In this document: positions 1 through 11,700 of the stretch, piece by piece
Layout: each line of letters opens with the position of its first letter
Numbering within the stretch: the first letter of the stretch is position 1
Assembly: GCF_003255815.1 (NCBI RefSeq)
Contig: NC_037680.1
Span: forward strand, 10,620,564 to 10,684,563
Length of the DNA: 64,000 nucleotides
Direction of reading: 5' to 3'
From: Theropithecus gelada
Taxonomy: Eukaryota; Chordata; Mammalia; Primates; Cercopithecidae
Position numbers and translations under genes: made by a program
The notes under the pieces: generated by a model
What the model was told of the DNA's origin: nothing
Databases searched by the model: none
Seen by the model: the letters and a program-made list of their open reading frames with translations, nothing else

Positions 1-2
1 TA

Positions 3-3000
3 GTCTCTGATAAAACAGACTTTAAACCATCAAAGATCAAAAGAGACAAAGAAGGCCATTACATAATGGTAAAGGGATCAATTCAACAGGAAGAGCTAAC
101 TATCCTAAATATATATGCACCCAATACAGGAGCACCCAGATTCATAAAGCAAGTCCTTAGAGACTTACAAAGAGACTTAGACTCCCATACAATAATAATG
201 GGAGACTTCAACACTCCATTGTCAACATTAGACAGATCAACGAGACAGAAAGTTAACAAGGATATCCAGGAATTGAACTCATCTCTGCAGCAAGCAGACC
301 TAATAGACATCTATAGAACTCTCCACCCCAAATCAACAGAATATACATTCTTCTCAGCACCACATCGTACTTATTCCAAAATTGACCACGTAATTGGAAG
401 TAAAGCACTCCTCAGCAAATGTACAAGAACAGAAATTATAACAAACTGTCTCTCAGACCACAGTGCAATCAAACTAGAACTCAGGACTAAGAAACTCAAT
501 CAAAACCGCTCAACTACATGGAAACTGAACAACCTGCTCCTGAATGACTACTGGGTACATAACGAAATGAAGGCAGAAATAAAGATGTTCTTTGAAACCA
601 ATGAGAACAAAGATACAACATACCAGAATCTCTGGGACACATTTAAAGCAGTGTGTAGAGGGAAATTTATAGCACTAAATGCCCACAAGAGAAAGCAGGA
701 AAGATCTAAAATTGACACTCTAACATCGCAATTAAAAGAACTAGAGAAGCAAGAGCAAACACATTCGAAAGCTAGCAGAAGGCTAGAAATAACTAAGATC
801 AGAGCAGAACTGAAGGAGATAGAGACACAAAAAACCCTCCAAAAAATCAATGAATCCAGGAGTTGGTTTTTTGAAAAGATCAACAAAATTGACAGACCAC
901 TAGCAAGACTAATAAAGAAGAAAAGAGAGAAGAATCAAATCGACGCAATTAAAAATGAAAAAGGGGATATCACCACCGACCCCACAGAAATACAAACTAC
1001 CATCAGAGAATACTATAAACACCTCTACGCAAATAAACTGGAAAATCTAGAAGAAATGGATAATTTCCTGGACACTTACACTCTTCCAAGACTAAACCAG
1101 GAAGAAGTTGAATCCCTGAATAGACCAATAGCAGGCTCTGAAATTGAGGCAACAATTAATAGCCTACCAACCAAAAAAAGTCCAGGACCAGATGGATTCA
1201 CAGCTGAATTCTACCAGAGGTACAAGGAGGAGTTGGTACCATTCCTTCTGAAACTATTCCAATCAATAGAAAAAGAGGGAATCCTCCCTAACTCATTTTA
1301 TGAGGCCAACATCATCCTGATACCAAAGCCTGGCAGAGATACAACAAAAAAAGAGAATTTTAGACCAATATCCCTGATGAACATCGATGCAAAAATCCTC
1401 AATAAAATACTGGCAAACCGGATTCAGCAACACATCAAAAAGCTTATCCACCATGATCAAGTGGGCTTCATCCCTGGGATGCAAGGCTGGTTCAACATTC
1501 GCAAATCAATAAACATAATCCAGCATATAAACAGAACCAAAGACAAGAACCACATGATTATTTCAATAGATGCAGAAAAGGCTTTTGACAAAATTCAACA
1601 GCCCTTCATGCTAAAAACGCTCAATAAATTCGGTATTGATGGAACGTACCTCAAAATAATAAGAGCTATTTATGACAAACCCACAGCCAATATCATACTG
1701 AATGGGCAAAAACTGGAAAAATTCCCTTTGAAAACTGGCACAAGACAGGGATGCCCTCTCTCACCACTCCTATTCAACATAGTGTTGGAAGTTCTGGCTA
1801 GGGCAATCAGGCAAGAGAAAGAAATCAAGGGTATTCAGTTAGGAAAAGAAGAAGTCAAATTGTCCCTCTTTGCAGATGACATGATTGTATATTTAGAAAA
1901 CCCCATTGTCTCAGCCCAAAATCTCCTTAAGCTGATAAGCAACTTCAGCAAAGTCTCAGGATACAAAATTAATGTGCAAAAATCACAAGCATTCTTATAC
2001 ACTAGTAACAGACAAACAGAGAGCCAAATCATGAATGAACTTCCATTCACAATTGCTTCAAAGAGAATCAAATACCTAGGAATCCAACTTACAAGGGATG
2101 TAAAGGACCTCTTCAAGGAGAACTACAAACCACTGCTCAGTGAAATAAAAGAGGACACAAACAAATGGAAGAACATACCATGCTCATGGATAGGAAGAAT
2201 CAATATCGTGAAAATGGCCATACTGCCCAAGGTAATTTATAGATTCAATGCCATCCCCATCAAGCTACCAATGAGTTTCTTCACAGAATTGGAAAAAACT
2301 GCTTTAAAGTTCATATGGAACCAAAAAAGAGCCCGCATCTCCAAGACAATCCTAAGTCAAAAGAACAAAGCTGGAGGCATCACGCTACCTGACTTCAAAC
2401 TATACTACAAGGCTACAGTAACCAAAACAGCATGGTACTGGTACCAAAACAGAGATATAGACCAATGGAACAGAACAGAGTCCTCAGAAATAATACCACA
2501 CATCTACAGCCATCTGATCTTTGACAAACCTGAGAGAAACAAGAAATGGGGAAAGGATTCCCTATTTAATAAATGGTGCTGGGAAAATTGGCTAGCCATA
2601 AGTAGAAAGCTGAAACTGGATCCTTTCCTTACTCCTTATACGAAAATTAATTCAAGATGGATTAGAGACTTAAATGTTAGACCTAATACCATAAAAATCC
2701 TAGAGGAAAATCTAGGTAGTACCATTCAGGACATAGGCATGGGCAAAGACTTCATGTCTAAAACACCAAAAGCAACGGCAGCAAAAGCCAAAATTGACAA
2801 ATGGGATCTCATTAAACTAAAGAGCTTCTGCACAGCAAAAGAAACTACCATCAGAGTGAACAGGCAACCTACAGAATGGGAGAAAATTTTTGCAATCTAC
2901 TCATCTGACAAAGGGCTAATATCCAGAACCTACAAAGAACTCCAACAAATTTACAAGAAAAAAACAAACAACCCCATCAAAAAGTGGGCAAAGGATATGA

Positions 3001-3599
3001 ATAGACATTTCTCAAAAGAAGACATTCATACAGCCAACAAACACATGAAAAAATGCTCATCATCACTGGCCATCAGAGAAATGCAAATCAAAACCACAAT
3101 GAGATACCATCTCACACCAGTTAGAATGGCGATCATTCAAAAGTCAGGAAACAACAGGTGCTGGAGAGGATGTGGAGAAATAGGAACACTTTTACACTGT
3201 TGGTGGGATTGTAAACTAGTTCAACCATTATGGAAAACAGTATGGCGATTCCTCAAGGATCTAGAACTAGATGTACCATATGACCCAGCCATCCCATTAC
3301 TGGGTATATACCCAAAGGATTATAAATTATGCTGCTATAAAGACACATGCACACGTATGTTTATTGCAGCACTATTCACAATAGCAAAGACTTGGAATCA
3401 ACCCAAATGTCCATCAGTGACAGATTGGATTAAGAAAATGTGGCATATATACACCATGGAATACTATGCAGCCATAAAAAAGGATGAGTTTGTGTCCTTT
3501 GTAGGGACATGGATGCAGCTGGAATCCATCATTCTTAGCAAACTATCACAAGAACAGAAAACCAAACACCGCATGTTCTCACTCATAGGTGGGAACTGA
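3..3599 (+). CDS. LINE-1 ORF2p, 5'-incomplete at window edge, otherwise open
   Basis: This is the L1 retrotransposon ORF2 protein: endonuclease plus reverse transcriptase that nicks genomic DNA and copies L1 or Alu RNA at the cut. The frame is open from base 3 (no start in the window) to TGA at 3597-3599. The Met at base 66 is internal and equals residue 99 of the usual 1275-aa protein, so about 77 N-terminal residues lie outside. Endonuclease residues Y115, D145 and N147 (GDFNTP), D205 and H230 (SDH) are present. The RT has D600 (SIDAEKAFDK) and FADD with D702/D703 (codons from 1875). The C-terminal motif is C1130-X3-C1134-X7-H1142-X4-C1147. No stop or frameshift interrupts about 1198 codons, unlike every other L1 here, so the copy is young. 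Identity is certain. Activity is unproven because ORF1, the 5'UTR and E43 are not visible. Confidence 0.96.
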   Translation, partial: VSDKTDFKPSKIKRDKEGHYIMVKGSIQQEELTILNIYAPNTGAPRFIKQVLRDLQRDLDSHTIIMGDFNTPLSTLDRSTRQKVNKDIQELNSSLQQADLIDIYRTLHPKSTEYTFFSAPHRTYSKIDHVIGSKALLSKCTRTEIITNCLSDHSAIKLELRTKKLNQNRSTTWKLNNLLLNDYWVHNEMKAEIKMFFETNENKDTTYQNLWDTFKAVCRGKFIALNAHKRKQERSKIDTLTSQLKELEKQEQTHSKASRRLEITKIRAELKEIETQKTLQKINESRSWFFEKINKIDRPLARLIKKKREKNQIDAIKNEKGDITTDPTEIQTTIREYYKHLYANKLENLEEMDNFLDTYTLPRLNQEEVESLNRPIAGSEIEATINSLPTKKSPGPDGFTAEFYQRYKEELVPFLLKLFQSIEKEGILPNSFYEANIILIPKPGRDTTKKENFRPISLMNIDAKILNKILANRIQQHIKKLIHHDQVGFIPGMQGWFNIRKSINIIQHINRTKDKNHMIISIDAEKAFDKIQQPFMLKTLNKFGIDGTYLKIIRAIYDKPTANIILNGQKLEKFPLKTGTRQGCPLSPLLFNIVLEVLARAIRQEKEIKGIQLGKEEVKLSLFADDMIVYLENPIVSAQNLLKLISNFSKVSGYKINVQKSQAFLYTSNRQTESQIMNELPFTIASKRIKYLGIQLTRDVKDLFKENYKPLLSEIKEDTNKWKNIPCSWIGRINIVKMAILPKVIYRFNAIPIKLPMSFFTELEKTALKFIWNQKRARISKTILSQKNKAGGITLPDFKLYYKATVTKTAWYWYQNRDIDQWNRTESSEIIPHIYSHLIFDKPERNKKWGKDSLFNKWCWENWLAISRKLKLDPFLTPYTKINSRWIRDLNVRPNTIKILEENLGSTIQDIGMGKDFMSKTPKATAAKAKIDKWDLIKLKSFCTAKETTIRVNRQPTEWEKIFAIYSSDKGLISRTYKELQQIYKKKTNNPIKKWAKDMNRHFSKEDIHTANKHMKKCSSSLAIREMQIKTTMRYHLTPVRMAIIQKSGNNRCWRGCGEIGTLLHCWWDCKLVQPLWKTVWRFLKDLELDVPYDPAIPLLGIYPKDYKLCCYKDTCTRMFIAALFTIAKTWNQPKCPSVTDWIKKMWHIYTMEYYAAIKKDEFVSFVGTWMQLESIILSKLSQEQKTKHRMFSLIGGN

Positions 3600-3806
3600 A
3601 CAATGAGATCACTTGGACTCGGGAAGGGGAACATCACACACCGGGGCCTATCATGGGGAGGGGGGCGGGGGGAGGGATTGCATTGGGAGTTATACCTGAT
3701 GTAAATGACGAGTTGATGGGTGCAGCACACCAACAAGGCACAAGTATACATATGTAACAAACCTGCACGTTATGCACATGTACCCTACAACTTACAGTAT
3801 AATAAT

Positions 3807-3818
<12 letters not shown>
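3600..3818 (+). other. L1 3' untranslated region
   Basis: Between the ORF2 stop and the A-tail lies the typical L1PA 3'UTR, recognisable by 'gcagcacaccaac' and 'catatgtaacaaacctgcac'. It contains the polypurine tract at 3655-3676 and ends in AATAAA signals. Confidence 0.9.
3655..3676 (+). promoter_or_regulatory. G-rich tract of L1 3'UTR, G-quadruplex potential
   Basis: The tract contains four runs of at least three G (GGGG, GGGGGG, GGGGGG, GGG) within 22 bases, interrupted only by single A or C bases. The L1 3'UTR polypurine tract is known to form G-quadruplexes. Folding here is inferred from composition. Confidence 0.7.

Positions 3819-3837
<19 letters not shown>
3807..3837 (+). terminator. 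L1 polyadenylation signals and A-tail
   Basis: Two overlapping AATAAA hexamers (3807-3812 and 3811-3816) sit directly before an uninterrupted A-run at 3819-3837. This is the normal 3' end of an L1 transcript. Confidence 0.85.
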
Positions 3838-3844
3838 GAAATGT

Positions 3845-3905
3845 AGAGCACTTAGAATAGCACCTGGCACATAGTAAGTGCTCAAAAAACATTACTTATT
3901 AATTT
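3845..3905 (+). repeat. MIR 3' remnant
   Basis: 'gcacctggcacatagtaagt' followed by 'gctcaa' matches the 3' end of the MIR SINE consensus. It lies directly downstream of the L1 tail, so the L1 inserted at or near this old element. Confidence 0.6.
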
Positions 3906-3931
3906 TCATTGGTAGACATAAAGTAATTACA

Positions 3932-3934
<3 letters not shown>

Positions 3935-3990
<56 letters not shown>
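3935..3990. repeat. Compound microsatellite (TA)n(CA)n
   Basis: About 13 TA units run straight into about 14 CA units. The tract is pure and likely polymorphic in length. Confidence 0.95.
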
Positions 3991-3993
<3 letters not shown>

Positions 3994-6900
3994 GGTAGCA
4001 GCAACAGGATTGGATATGGGGCAGGAGAAAGAAGGAGAAGTTCAAGATGAGTCTGCCATTTCTGATATGGGCAATTAGGTAGATGGTGGACATGTGAATG
4101 TAGGCAATTTGGGAGAGGAATCAGGTTGGAAAGGAAAATTCTAAACATGTTGCGTGGAAGGTGCCTGCAACTCATTCACTTAGGGTTCTCCAGCAGATGG
4201 TGGACCACATAGGTCTGGTTTTTAGCAGAGCACCACAGGCTATAGCTAGACACAGACATGGGAGTCATTTCCAGAGACCTAGGGTGTGTTGAAATCACCA
4301 GGAGAGAATGTCAAGTGAGCCGAGCAGAGGGACCATCAGAGAAGGTGGGAATTCCAAGTAGGGAATGATCGATAGTAATAAATACACCAAAAACTCCCAA
4401 TCAACTAAAGACTGAAAGTATTTCCAGTGACAATAATGGCTTCATTGACTCCATAGCTAGTGGGGTTTCTCTGGAGGGAGGGGAGCAGAAGGCAGGGTAT
4501 GGGGAATGAGGAGCAGCTAGAACATGAGGGAGTAGAGAGAGCATATATAAGCAGGTCTTTCAGGAACCTTGATCGTTAAGAGATGGGAGACAAGATACAG
4601 GTTTCTCATTGAGTTGCCTACTCAAAATCAGGGTTTGGATTCACTGGCTAAAACAGGGGACCTTATAAAAATGGTCCAAGGCTTAATATGACGGATGCCT
4701 CTACATCCTTCTGAGAAAGACCTTCTCCTGAACACCCTACCTCTCCTAACCTCTCCTTTCATCTAATGACTTGAATGTGTTTATTGCCCATCTCTTCTCC
4801 AGTAAAATCCAGGATCCATGAAGGCAGGCATCTTTGCTGCCTTGTTCCTTCTGTTTTCTCATCACTCAGTAATGCTGGGTATTATTTGGCATCAATTCCT
4901 GTCACTGGCTGTGTCATCTTATCACACAAGGCTTCTATTATGGGACCCAGAGGAGACTTTTCCCTCAGGCCTTAATACCAGCCATGATTAGGCCTTCCCT
5001 AAGCAGCTGAATTGTTTTCATCACACAGACACTATGCCCTGTTTTATGTTTTCCTCTGATTATGTTTTTCTCTATGCTGCGGTCACTAGAAATGGAGTCA
5101 GATTTGCATCCTATTTCTAGCAGACGATATAACATCCAGGCATGTGTTTTTGTGTGAATTCATTCAACACACCACTAACTTTGACCATTTTTATCCTCAT
5201 CTTATTTTCCATTTATCTGATTTCTTCCTTTCTTTATATTTGATATTTATTTCTTTTATCCAGAGTGCAGTTTCCCAGGTTTCTTCAAATACTTTTTGGA
5301 AAAAAGTGAGGTTATATGTCAATAATGGGAAAAACAGGATGGTAAATAGGAGTTGTGTGGAACTCGATTTTGAGACAAGAGAAATGAAAAAGGGAAGAGG
5401 CTGACTTTACAGGTAAAGGGAGCACCCTAAGGAGATAGGGGAGGTGGGGATGTGATCCCTAGCCCTAGTGGGTTTCTAGGAGATTTCAACTTTGTTGGAA
5501 ACACATCAAAGACACTAGGAAGAGAATAACCTAACAAGGCCATAGAAGAGCATGTGCTGTCATGAATGGTTCAGGAGGTTGTATAGGGGTACCAAAGAGG
5601 AAGAGAGCATCATATGTGCTGGCATGTTCTAGAAGCCTTCATGGAGGATTTTGGGCAAATTCAGCCGGAATTTGCCTGATCTGAATAGAGCAAGTGAACC
5701 TTACATTTGTCAAGAAAGAACTGAGGGTAGTAGTGGCTTTTGGGGCAGATGGCCAGAAATCTAGGTCCACCCTTGCTGGGAAAAAGTCACTAGCTGGAGT
5801 TTGGACGGCAGTGGGCCATTGAGGTCACTTTGTGGACTTCAGTTTGGAAGCCCCGAACCGTGGGGGTATCTTTGCCAAGGTCATAACAGGAAGGACGACT
5901 CCTCTCTTGCTTGGCTACTTGACTTGCCCTTACTGGCCAGGCTTTTCAGATAAGTGCATTCATTCCTGCCCATTCAGATCTGCTTTCTTCACTGACCTCG
6001 GCAGCAGAGAGGCCAGGCTTGATTGAAATTTCACTTAAGGTGCACAGAGCATCCTTTCCTTGCCGAACTCATCAGCCAGCAATAAATGGAACTTCTTGAC
6101 AGTTTTAAATTTCCTGCCAGGGAGCAGCTGGTGAGTGTTCCTCTGGAGAAGCAGTCTTGGAGAAATTTTGTCAGTATCTGGCTAGAGAAAGTATTTTCTA
6201 CCTCTCTTCTCCTTTCCTCTCCTTCATTCCTCTCTTCTCACCCCCTCTCTTCTCTTCCCCTTCTCACCCCTCCCCGTTTATCAACCCTCTCTTCTTCTAA
6301 GTCTTACGTGTAAAGACTTTGCACTTCTTTAGTCCTTAGCCACTGAAAATTAATTGAGGGACAAGAGAAGGCCTTCTCTGCACAGCCTTCTGAGTTAGTC
6401 ATTACTGTCTTTAAGATTCAAAGAGCAACCCTCTTTTTTCCAGGTTCTCTTAATGAGCCATTTCAGCATCGGACTTCCAATTTTCACCCCTGCCAGACAA
6501 CAGCCACTGGGAAGGTTTGGGAAACCAGTCTCCCTTCCAGAAACTTGTAGCTATTGGGCTGCAGGAGCAATATAATTATTCCCCATTAGTGCTCTATGAA
6601 AGTGCAGATGGTGTACAGAGTCCTGATGCCGTTTTGCTTGCCTTTTTTTCCACCCTTCCTGAAACATTTTGGTTTATGTCCCTTCATTTCAGAAAACAAG
6701 GGTAAGGCCTGGCTCAGTGTATTTGGGTGAATATCAGAGTACAGAATCATAAATTTTCTATATGGAACCTATAATTTCTTGTTATTTACCTAGACATGTG
6801 AAGACACCTGTTAGCCTCCAGCAGAAAAATGTGTTAATCACAACTCCCTTTGCTGCTACAGGAAGTGCCTCTTCCCCTCCCAAAATAATAATCAGTCACC

Positions 6901-8490
6901 TTAAAACAAAGGCAACAGCCTGAAAAATAACCTGGTGATAATTTTATTAGTGATCCCCAACAAGGCAAATAAAACAGAAGTGTAGATGTCATCTGGAGAA
7001 GAGATTTCAGACCTTGGCCAAGCTCCATCATCCCCTTTACCAAATCTTTTTGTTTTCTCTCCAGTTCTCCTCGGCTCTGGGTCTGTTGGAGATTAGAAGT
7101 ATTTCTGACATGCTGTGCAAATATATGCAAATTCAGTGTAAGTTGTCGTCAACTCCACTTTCCCCCGTGTGGCTGGGCTGCCTGTGCAGTGTTGCGCTGC
7201 CGGCCTCCTGGAATCGCAGCAATATGGCCTGCGCACCCTGTGCCAGGAGCCATTAGCAGCCTTGATGAATCGGATTAGGGAGCTCTGTCGGCTCCATGGT
7301 GTCAGTGAGTGGTACCTGGGCTTCTAGGCTGTGGAATGGCACAAAGCAATGTCAAAGGCAGGAGGAAACGATGCTGATTTCTACTGGTTTTTAAAATATC
7401 CACTTGGTTTCCCAATTTTACTTTCATATGTATGCAGCCACAGTAGAAATGGGCTATCATGACAGCAGTGATTATCTGATGATGTCCTTATACGTGCATA
7501 TCTTTCAGTGCTGGTCTTTTGAGTTGATTGCTGCTGAGATTTTCCAGAGGAGCACATCCTGATGTGTGCGGGGGCAGATGTGTGGCTCTCTGTGTATAAA
7601 CACAGGCAGAGTGTGAGCAACACGAGGGTCAACATTACATTTGCATATTAATTCCAAATAACCAACATGTGACTCCTAAAATGGGCATCCTCAAGTGATG
7701 GGAAAACTGTCTTGATTTTCCTGAGATTGTTGTGGGTTCTCCCATCCTTTCCTTTAAGGTTTTTCCTATCTTCACGCACCCTCATTGGCCTGTTCGTAGG
7801 GGCCAATGAGAGAGGAAGAGTGGGTTCTGGGTGGGTAGGAGAAGCCAAAAGGAAAAGGTATGGGTAACTGGAAGAGAATTTTAAGAACTTATGTGACTAC
7901 CACCACCTTCAAATGCAACTCTTCAATTCAGAGCAGAGGATTCTTTGCTAGATTCCATTCTGTTACCTTTCTTGCCCGTAGATCATCATGCAAACAGTAA
8001 AAAGGTTGGACTCACATAGGACTTTTATGTAATTGTTATAACTAATTAAGAGTCATAATTATTTCCCACTTTGGAACAAAGCCCTTTCTAACACCCTGCT
8101 TATTAAGCCATTACCTGGAGTGCATATGAATACATTCCTGCTGCTACTCACCCTGAAGCTGCCCAAGGAAGAAGCAGCTCAAACAAATCTTAGCCCGTGC
8201 ATTTGGAGAGTCTGCCCTAACGACTCACTGATGGTTACTGAGAAACAGATTATCTCTGTGGATGTCTGAAAGAGAAGGGAGTGGTTTGAAGGGCTCGGCA
8301 GTCTCCAGAGAATATATTGCCAAAGATTCCTCTATGACTGTGCACTATTAAAATGTATGGAAAAACAACCTGGATTCTGGGTCCCCGTAAAAGACTCCAA
8401 CCTGCATTTGTCATTGAATCTGCATCATCTTAGGCTTACACTTCAGTTATGATGACAATACAGGGCTTGACAATTCTGTCATATTTTTTA
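3991..8490. other. Mostly unique DNA, no gene recognised
   Basis: Some 4.5 kb without Alu, L1 or LTR. A weak L2/MIR-like fragment may lie at 4795-4890 ('gatccatgaaggcaggcat'). A pyrimidine tract lies at 6198-6277. Open frames here are short (under 100 aa), overlap on both strands and show no protein motif. The block 7050-7330 stands out by retained CpGs and is discussed in the findings. Confidence 0.6.
6198..6277. repeat. Pyrimidine-rich (CT) low-complexity tract
   Basis: About 80 bases are almost entirely C and T (ctcttctcctttcctctcc-type), with only scattered A and one G near the end. It is simple sequence; no splice acceptor or exon is implied. Confidence 0.85.
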
Positions 8491-8738
8491 TATTTAGCTG
8501 ATGTATTTTTTTAATTTTTAAATTTTATTTCAGTGGGTTTTTGGGGAACAGGTAATGTTTGATTACGTGAATACGTTTTTTGGTGGTGAGTTCTGAGATT
8601 TTGGTGCACCCATCACCCAAGCAGTGTACATTGTACCCACTGTGTAGTCTTTTATACCTTGCTGCCCCCCACTCTTTACCCTGAGTCCCCAAAGTGTATC
8701 GTTCTTATGCCTTTGCATCCTCATAGCTTAGCTCCCAC

Positions 8739-11700
8739 TTATGAGTGAGAATATATGATGTTTGGTTTTCCATTCCTGAGCCACTTCACTAGAACAACAG
8801 TCTCCAATTCCATCCAGGTTGCTGCAAATGCCATTAATTCATTCCTTTTTATGGATGAGTAGTATTCCATTGTGTGTGTGTGTGTGTGTGTGTATGTGTG
8901 TATATATGTATATATATACACCTATATATGTGTGTGTATATATACCTATATATACCTATATACACATATATACACACACATATATACCTACATACACATA
9001 TAGGTATATAGATACCTATATATAACTATATACACACATATAGGTGTGTATATATACCTATACACACATATATAGGTGTGTATATATATACCTATATACA
9101 CAGATATAGGTGTGTGTATATATATATACACACACACACCACATTTTCTTTATCTACTCATTGATTGATGGGCATCTGGGCTGGTTCCATTGTTTTGCAA
9201 TTGTGAATTTTGCTGCTGTAAACATGCATATGCAAGTATCTTTTTCATATAATGACTTCCTTTCCTCTGGGTAGTGGTGGGATTGCTGGATCAAATGGTT
9301 GATCTACTTTTAGTTCCTTGATTCTTCACACTGTTTTCCATAGTGGTTGTACTAGTTTACATTCCCACCAGCAGTATAAAAGTGTTCCCTTTTCACTGCA
9401 TCCCCACCAATACCTATATATATATTTTTATTATGGCCATTCTTGCAGGAGCAAGGCGGTATCACGTTGTGTCTTGATTTGCATTTCCCTGATAATTAGT
9501 GATGTTGAGTGATGTTGGGCATTTTTCCATATACTTAATGGCCATTTGTATATCTTCTTTTGAGAATTGTGTGTTCATGTCTTTAGCCCACTTTTTGATG
9601 GGATTGTTTTTTCTTGCTAATTTGAGTTCTCTATAGATTCTGGATATTAGTCCTTTGTCAGATGTATAGATTGTGAAGGTTTTTCTCCCACTCTGTGGGT
9701 TGTCTGTTAACTCTGCTGCTTATTTCTTTTGCTGAGCAGAAGCTGCTTAGTTTAATTAAGTTCCATCTATTTATCTTTGTTTTTGTTGCATTTGCTTTTG
9801 AGTTCTTGGTCATGAAGGCTTTGCCTAAGCCAATGTCTAGAAGGGTTTTTCTGATGTTATCTTTTAGAATCTTTATGGTTTCAGGGTCTTAGATTTAAGT
9901 CTTTGATCCATCTTGAGTTGGTTTTTATATAAAGTGAGAGATGAGGATCCAGTTTCATTCTTCTACTTGTGGCTTGTCAATTATCCCAGCACCATTTGTT
10001 GAATAGGGTGTCCTTTCCCCACTTTATGTTTCTGTTTGCTTTGCCAAAAATCAGTCAGCTGTAAGCATTTGGCTTTATTTCTAGGTTCTGTTCCCTCGTT
10101 CTGTGTGCCTATTTTTATATCAGCACCATGCTGTTTTGGTGACTATGGCCTTATAGTATAGTTTGAAGTTGGGGAGTGTGATGCCTCTAGATTTGTGGGG
10201 GTTTTTTTTTGTTGTTTCTTTGTTTTTTGCTTAGTCTTGCTTTGACTACTTGGGCTCTCTTTTGGTTCCATATGAATTTTAGGGTTGTTTTTTCTAGTTC
10301 TATAAAGAATGATGGTGGTATTTTGATAAGAATTGCATTGAATTTGTAGACTGCTTTTGGCAGAATGGTCATGTTCACAATATTGATTCTACCTATCCAT
10401 GAGCATGGGATGTGTTTCCATTTGTTTGTGTTGTCTATGATTTATTTCAGCAGTGTTTTGTAGTTTTTCCTTGTAGAAGACTTTCATGTTCTTGGTTAGA
10501 TATATTCCTAAGTATTTTATTATTATTATTATTTTTGCAGCTACTGTGAAGGGAATTGAGTTCTTGATTTGATTCTCACCTTGGTCCCTGTTGGTGTATA
10601 GCAGAGCTACTGATTTCTGTACATTAATTTTGTATCCTGAAACTTTGCTGAACTCATTTACAAGTTTTAGGAGCTTTTTGGAGGAGTCGATCATATCATC
10701 AGCAAACAGCAACAGTTTGACTTCCTCTTTACTGATGTGGATGCCCTTGGTTTATTTCCCTTGTCTGATTGCTCTTCCAGTACTATGTTGAATAGAAGTG
10801 GTGAAAGTGGGCATCCTTGTCTTGTTCCAGTTCTCAGGGGAAATGCTTTCAACTCTTCCCTGTTCAGTATATTGTTGGCTGTGGGTTTGTCATAGATGGC
10901 CTTTATTACCTTAAGGTATGTCCCTTCTGTGCCGATTTTGCTGAGGGTTTTAACCATAAAGGATGCTGGATTTTGTCAAATGTCTTTTTCTGCATCTATT
11001 GGGATGATCACGTGATATTTGTTTTTAATTCTGTTTATGCGGTATATCACACTGATTGACTTACATATGTTAAACCATCCCCTCACCCCTGGTATGAAAC
11101 CCACCTGATCATGGTGGATTATCTTTTTAATGTGCTGTTGAATTTGGTTTGCTAGTATTTTGTTGAGGAGTTTTGCATCTGTGTTCATCAGGGATGCTGG
11201 TCTGTATTTTCTTTTTTTATTATGTCCTTTCCTGATTTGGTATTAGGGTGATACTGGCTTCATAGAATGATTTAGGGAGGATTCTCTTTTGCCCCTATCT
11301 TTTGAAATAGTGTCAACAGGATTGGTACTAGTTCTTCTTTGAATGTCTGACAGAATTCAGCTGTGATTCTATCTAGTCCTGGACTTTTTTTGTTGGCAAT
11401 TTTTAAATAACCTTTTCAATCTCACTGCTTATCATCGCTCTGTTCAGAGATTCTATATCTTCTTGGTTAAATCTAGGAGGGTTGTATATTTCCAGAAATT
11501 TATCCACCTCCTGTAGGTTTTCTAGTTTATGTGCATAAAGGTGTTCATAGTAGCGTTGAATAATCTTTTGTATTTCCATGTTATCAGTTGTAATATCTCC
11601 TGTTTTATTTCTAATTGAGCTTATTTGGATCTTCTCTCTTCCTTTCTTGGCTATTCTTGCTAATGGTCTATTAATTTTATTTATCTTTTCAAAGAACCAA

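Larger units (their letters stand above)
1..3837 (+). mobile_element. Young LINE-1 (L1PA/OWM L1 lineage), 3' portion
   Basis: The 3' 3.8 kb of an L1 on the plus strand consists of most of ORF2, a 3'UTR of about 220 bp with a G-rich tract, two overlapping AATAAA signals and a clean A-tail. The intact ORF2 and pure tail mark a recent insertion. The 3' flank begins 'gaaatgtagagcactt', which should recur as the target-site duplication upstream of the window. The element landed in or beside an old MIR remnant. Whether the copy is full length cannot be seen. Confidence 0.95.

Noticed and set aside
8739..9025. Frames made of Tyr/Thr/His or Val/Cys repeats
   Set aside because: They are translations of TG/TA microsatellites. 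The same applies near 3878-4175, 52862-53121 and 56927-57540.
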